Source: Streptomyces diastatochromogenes (GTDB taxonomy: Bacteria; Actinomycetota; Actinomycetes; Streptomycetales; Streptomycetaceae). From it: 64,000 bases of DNA. The stretch is from NCBI GenBank assembly GCA_026913215.1, contig JAPTYK010000001.1:3782001-3846000 (forward strand), read 5' to 3'. A program made the position numbers and the translations under genes. Of this stretch, positions 61,587 through 64,000 are shown piece after piece (within the stretch, counting starts at the first letter, position 1; each line of letters starts with the position of its first letter). The notes beneath the pieces are model-generated. The model ran no database searches. It saw nothing but the letters and a program-made list of their open reading frames with translations, and was not told the origin of the DNA.

Positions 61587-63038
61587 TCAGCCGTTCAGGG
61601 GGAGTTGGACGACCAGTAGCTTTCCGGCCATGGTCACTCCGCCGTCCATGGCGATCGCGAGACCGTCGGCGTACACGTGGGGTCCGTCGACGACCGGGCC
61701 CGAGCCGTCCTCGCCGTCCTCCGTGCCGACCTGGCCGAGGAGGTACGGGATGGGGCTGTGGCCGTGCACGATCCGGCGGCCGCCGTAGGTGGAGAGCAGC
61801 TCCTGGACGGCCTGCGGGCCGCCTTCGTCGCGGAAGGCGAAGCGCTTGGTGAACTTCCGGAAGAGGTCCCAGACCTCGTCGGCGTCGTTCCGGTTGAGGA
61901 TCTCGTGGACCGTGTCGTTGACGTCCTCGATGGTCTGGCCGTATTCGAGGTACGCGGTGGTGTCGGAGTGCAGGAGGAGGTGGTCGTCCTCGCGCACCAC
62001 GGCGTCCAGCCGGGACATCCACTGGAGGTGGACGTCCTGGAGGCGGTCCATGTCGTGCTTCTGGCCGCCGTTGAGCAGCCAGGCGGCCTGGAAGGTGGCG
62101 GTGCCCGCGCCGGAGTTGACGGGGGTGTCGGCGAAGCGCTTGGCGCCGATGAGCAGCAGTTCGTGGTTGCCCATGAGGGCCTTGCAGTAGCCGCCCGCGG
62201 CGGCGGCCTCGGCGGAGAGGCGCATGACGAGGTCGATGACGCCGATGCCGTCGGGGCCGCGGTCGGTGAAGTCGCCGAGGAACCAGAGCCGGGCGTTGCC
62301 CGCGGACCAGACGCCGTTCTCGTCGACGAGGCCCTGGGCGCGCAGGGCGGCGACGAGCTCGTCGAGGTAGCCGTGGACGTCGCCGACGACGTAGAGGGGT
62401 CCGGGTCCGTCGCCGTTCGAGGGCTCCGGGGCGGGGGCCCGCTCGGGGGTGACCGGGACCTGCACGGTGTCGCCGCGCTGGATGACCGGGAGGTCGCGCT
62501 CGGTCGGCGTGTACCCCTCGGGCATCTCGCCCTCGGGGAAGGCGTTGCCGGGGTGGCCCGTGGCGACGGAGACGATGGAGGACCCGGCCGGTGCGGCGAA
62601 CGCCGGGGCGAGCCGCTGACCCAGGTGGAGGGTCGGGGCGGCGGGTTCCTGCGGCGCGGCTGCGGCTGCGGCTGCGGGTGCGGGGGCCGGGGCGCGGCGG
62701 GTGCCGGTGCGGAGGCGGCCTGGGGCGCGACGGCGGGTGCCTGTGGTGCGGGTGCGGGCGCGGCTGCGGGGGCCGGGGCTCCGCGGGTGCCGGCGGCACC
62801 GGGACGGCCTCGACCGGTGAAGGGGCGACCGGGGCAGGGGCGCGGCGGACGCCGGGTGCTCGACGGGGACCAGACGTTCGGTGGGCGCGGGCTCGACCGC
62901 GGGAGCCGGCGCCGGTTCCTCCGCGGAGAAGGGCTCGACGGCGTGGCCCTGCACGGGTACGCGGGCGTACGGCGGTACGCGGAAGTCACGCAATGTCGCC
63001 GTGCGTACCACGGGCTCCTGACCGGCCCCCTGAGTCAT
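61587..63038 (-). CDS. Metallophosphatase of the PP2A-like serine/threonine type
   Basis: It has about 483 residues from ATG 63038 (MTQGAGQEPVVRTATL) with GGAGGGG upstream. The C-terminal metallophosphatase motifs are YVVGDVHGYLDELVA, FLGDFTDRGPDGIGV, MGNHELLLIG and IVHGHSPIPYLLG, all metal ligands. A Pro/Ala-rich linker of about 130 residues near 62690-62850 is probably frame-shifted more than once, with a net effect of zero. The substrate is unknown: phosphoprotein or dinucleotide. Confidence 0.85.
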   Translation of the reverse strand: MTQGAGQEPVVRTATLRDFRVPPYARVPVQGHAVEPFSAEEPAPAPAVEPAPTERLVPVEHPASAAPLPRSPLHRSRPSRCRRHPRSPGPRSRARTRTTGTRRRAPGRLRTGTRRAPAPAPAAAAAAAPQEPAAPTLHLGQRLAPAFAAPAGSSIVSVATGHPGNAFPEGEMPEGYTPTERDLPVIQRGDTVQVPVTPERAPAPEPSNGDGPGPLYVVGDVHGYLDELVAALRAQGLVDENGVWSAGNARLWFLGDFTDRGPDGIGVIDLVMRLSAEAAAAGGYCKALMGNHELLLIGAKRFADTPVNSGAGTATFQAAWLLNGGQKHDMDRLQDVHLQWMSRLDAVVREDDHLLLHSDTTAYLEYGQTIEDVNDTVHEILNRNDADEVWDLFRKFTKRFAFRDEGGPQAVQELLSTYGGRRIVHGHSPIPYLLGQVGTEDGEDGSGPVVDGPHVYADGLAIAMDGGVTMAGKLLVVQLPLNG

Positions 63039-63302
63039 CGACCCCTCCACCACCGTCGCGATGCCCTGCACATCGCGGACCGGCCTGGTCGGGGTGGTCC
63101 GCGGTGTCGTCCGCCCATCATAGGAATGAGGGTCCTCCTGTGTGACGCACCAGGGGTGGTGAATCCGGGTCCACTCCGGGTTAACCGGTTGTTTCGCCCG
63201 AATTGAGAAGGTCCAGTCCAGGGTCGGTACCGGTGTGGCGACCGGTTTCGCCGTCCGCGCCCACGGGCAGGGGCGAGGACGGCGAGTCGGATGACGGCGG
63301 TT

Positions 63303-64000
63303 TCAGTCCTTCGCGGGCGAGCGCGGCGGGCTGACGGTGGTGCGCGGCGAACGCCGCTGCGAGGAGGTGCGGACGATGAGTTCGGTCGGTATCACCTGCT
63401 CGACCGGACCGTCGGTGTCGATCCCCTCGATCGCGTCGATGAGGAGCTGGACGACGGCGGTGCCGATCCGGCGCGGTTTGAGCGAGAGCGTCGTGATGGG
63501 CGGTTCGGTGGTGGCGTAGACGGTCGACTCGCTGCAGCAGACCAGCAGCAGGTCGTCCGGGACGCGCAGTCCGTAGCGGCGGGCGGCCGCGAGGAGGTCG
63601 GTTCCGTTGGGGTCGAAGAGGCCGTACACGGCGTCGGGACGGTCGGGGCGGGCGAGCAGCCGGTCGGCCGCGACGGCGCCCGCGCACGGGTCGTGCGCCG
63701 GATAGGCCTCGTAGACGGGGTCCTGGCCCACCCGTTCGCACCAGTTGAGGTACGCGGTGGTGGACAGGCGGGTGTACGTGTCGGTGGTGGTTCCGGTGAG
63801 GAGGCCGATCCGGCGGGCGCCGGCGTCGGCGAGGTGGTCGAGCAGGTCGAGGACGGCGGCTTCGTGGTCGTTGTCGACCCAGGCGGTGACCGGAAGGGTG
63901 CCGGCGGGGCGTCCGTCGGAGACGACGGGCAGGCCCTGGCGGACCAGTTCGGTGACGACCGGGTCGTGGTCGGAGGGGTCGATGACGACGGTGCCGTCGA
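63303..64000 (-). CDS. LacI-family regulator, effector-binding domain (5' end outside the window)
   Basis: The reading frame is open to the right edge and ends at 63303. It carries only the periplasmic-binding-like domain: DGTVVIDPSDHDPVVTEL, VTAWVDNDHEAAVLDLLDHL, ARRIGLLTGTT, RPDAVYGLFDPNGTDLLAA and TTLSLKPRRIGTAVVQLLID. The DNA-binding part lies beyond the window. The sugar and targets are unknown. The 63039-63302 gap holds no gene I can support. Confidence 0.88.
   Translation of the reverse strand, partial: DGTVVIDPSDHDPVVTELVRQGLPVVSDGRPAGTLPVTAWVDNDHEAAVLDLLDHLADAGARRIGLLTGTTTDTYTRLSTTAYLNWCERVGQDPVYEAYPAHDPCAGAVAADRLLARPDRPDAVYGLFDPNGTDLLAAARRYGLRVPDDLLLVCCSESTVYATTEPPITTLSLKPRRIGTAVVQLLIDAIEGIDTDGPVEQVIPTELIVRTSSQRRSPRTTVSPPRSPAKD

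Overview
This window is the replication-origin core of a Streptomyces-type actinomycete chromosome. The evidence is very high G+C, the order gyrA-gyrB-dciA-recF-gnd-dnaN-oriC-dnaA-rpmH-rnpA-yidD-yidC-jag-rsmG-parA-parB-trxA-trxB, many Streptomyces-type DnaA boxes, ten exact GTTTCACGTGAAAC parS sites, and the sporulation pair ssgR-ssgA. I see no rRNA, tRNA, CRISPR array, insertion sequence or prophage. The gene order matches what I remember of the S. coelicolor SCO3873-SCO3928 region; the species cannot be named from the sequence alone.

Layout. 1-8.5 kb (minus strand): gyrA (3' end outside the window), gyrB, dciA, recF, gnd, dnaN. 8.55-9.5 kb: oriC with a dense DnaA-box field, a G-rich 22-bp tandem repeat and the dnaA terminator. 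9.5-17.6 kb: dnaA (minus), then the plus-strand run from rpmH to parB for L34, RNase P protein, membrane-protein insertion, 16S rRNA methylation and chromosome segregation. 17.7-28.2 kb: an acetyltransferase, then a minus-strand envelope and redox cluster (trxA, trxB behind a sigma-R-type promoter, a zinc-finger anti-sigma, a SigM-type ECF sigma factor, a pseudokinase with an extracellular domain, murJ, and a large DUF6049 surface protein). 28.3-40.4 kb: cca, an MFS carrier, inositol-phosphate synthase, a PadR regulator with a 31-bp palindromic operator, a bifunctional PBP, a GT87 mannosyltransferase, an alanine-racemase-fold protein, femX and a small membrane protein. 40.7-45.8 kb: rpsF-ssb-rpsR-rplI, a MATE transporter, and dnaB behind a second DnaA-box cluster. 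45.8-64 kb: less conserved genes (serine hydrolase, three acetyltransferase/MarR genes, HAD hydrolase, flavohemoprotein, NUDIX, LysR, a PLP enzyme with a phosphatase, cupin), then ssgR-ssgA, YibE/F, a TPP riboswitch with thiC, a metallophosphatase and the start-less part of a LacI regulator.

The genes form a replication and segregation hub (DnaA, DnaN, RecF, gyrase, DciA, DnaB, SSB, ParAB with parS) next to a cell-wall hub (MurJ, pseudokinase, PBP, mannosyltransferase, FemX, SigM). I found three exact TTGTCCACA DnaA boxes. They lie outside the oriC core, upstream of dnaA, parA and dnaB, which suggests DnaA may coordinate initiation, segregation and helicase supply.

Sequence quality. About 24 of 58 genes, including gyrA, dnaN, dnaA, recF, rsmG, parA, cca and thiC, are broken by single-base shifts. 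Nearly all are one base missing from a short G or C run. In most of these genes, adding back the inferred number of bases makes the length a multiple of three. I therefore treat them as assembly errors and annotate each gene across its shifts, not as pseudogenes.
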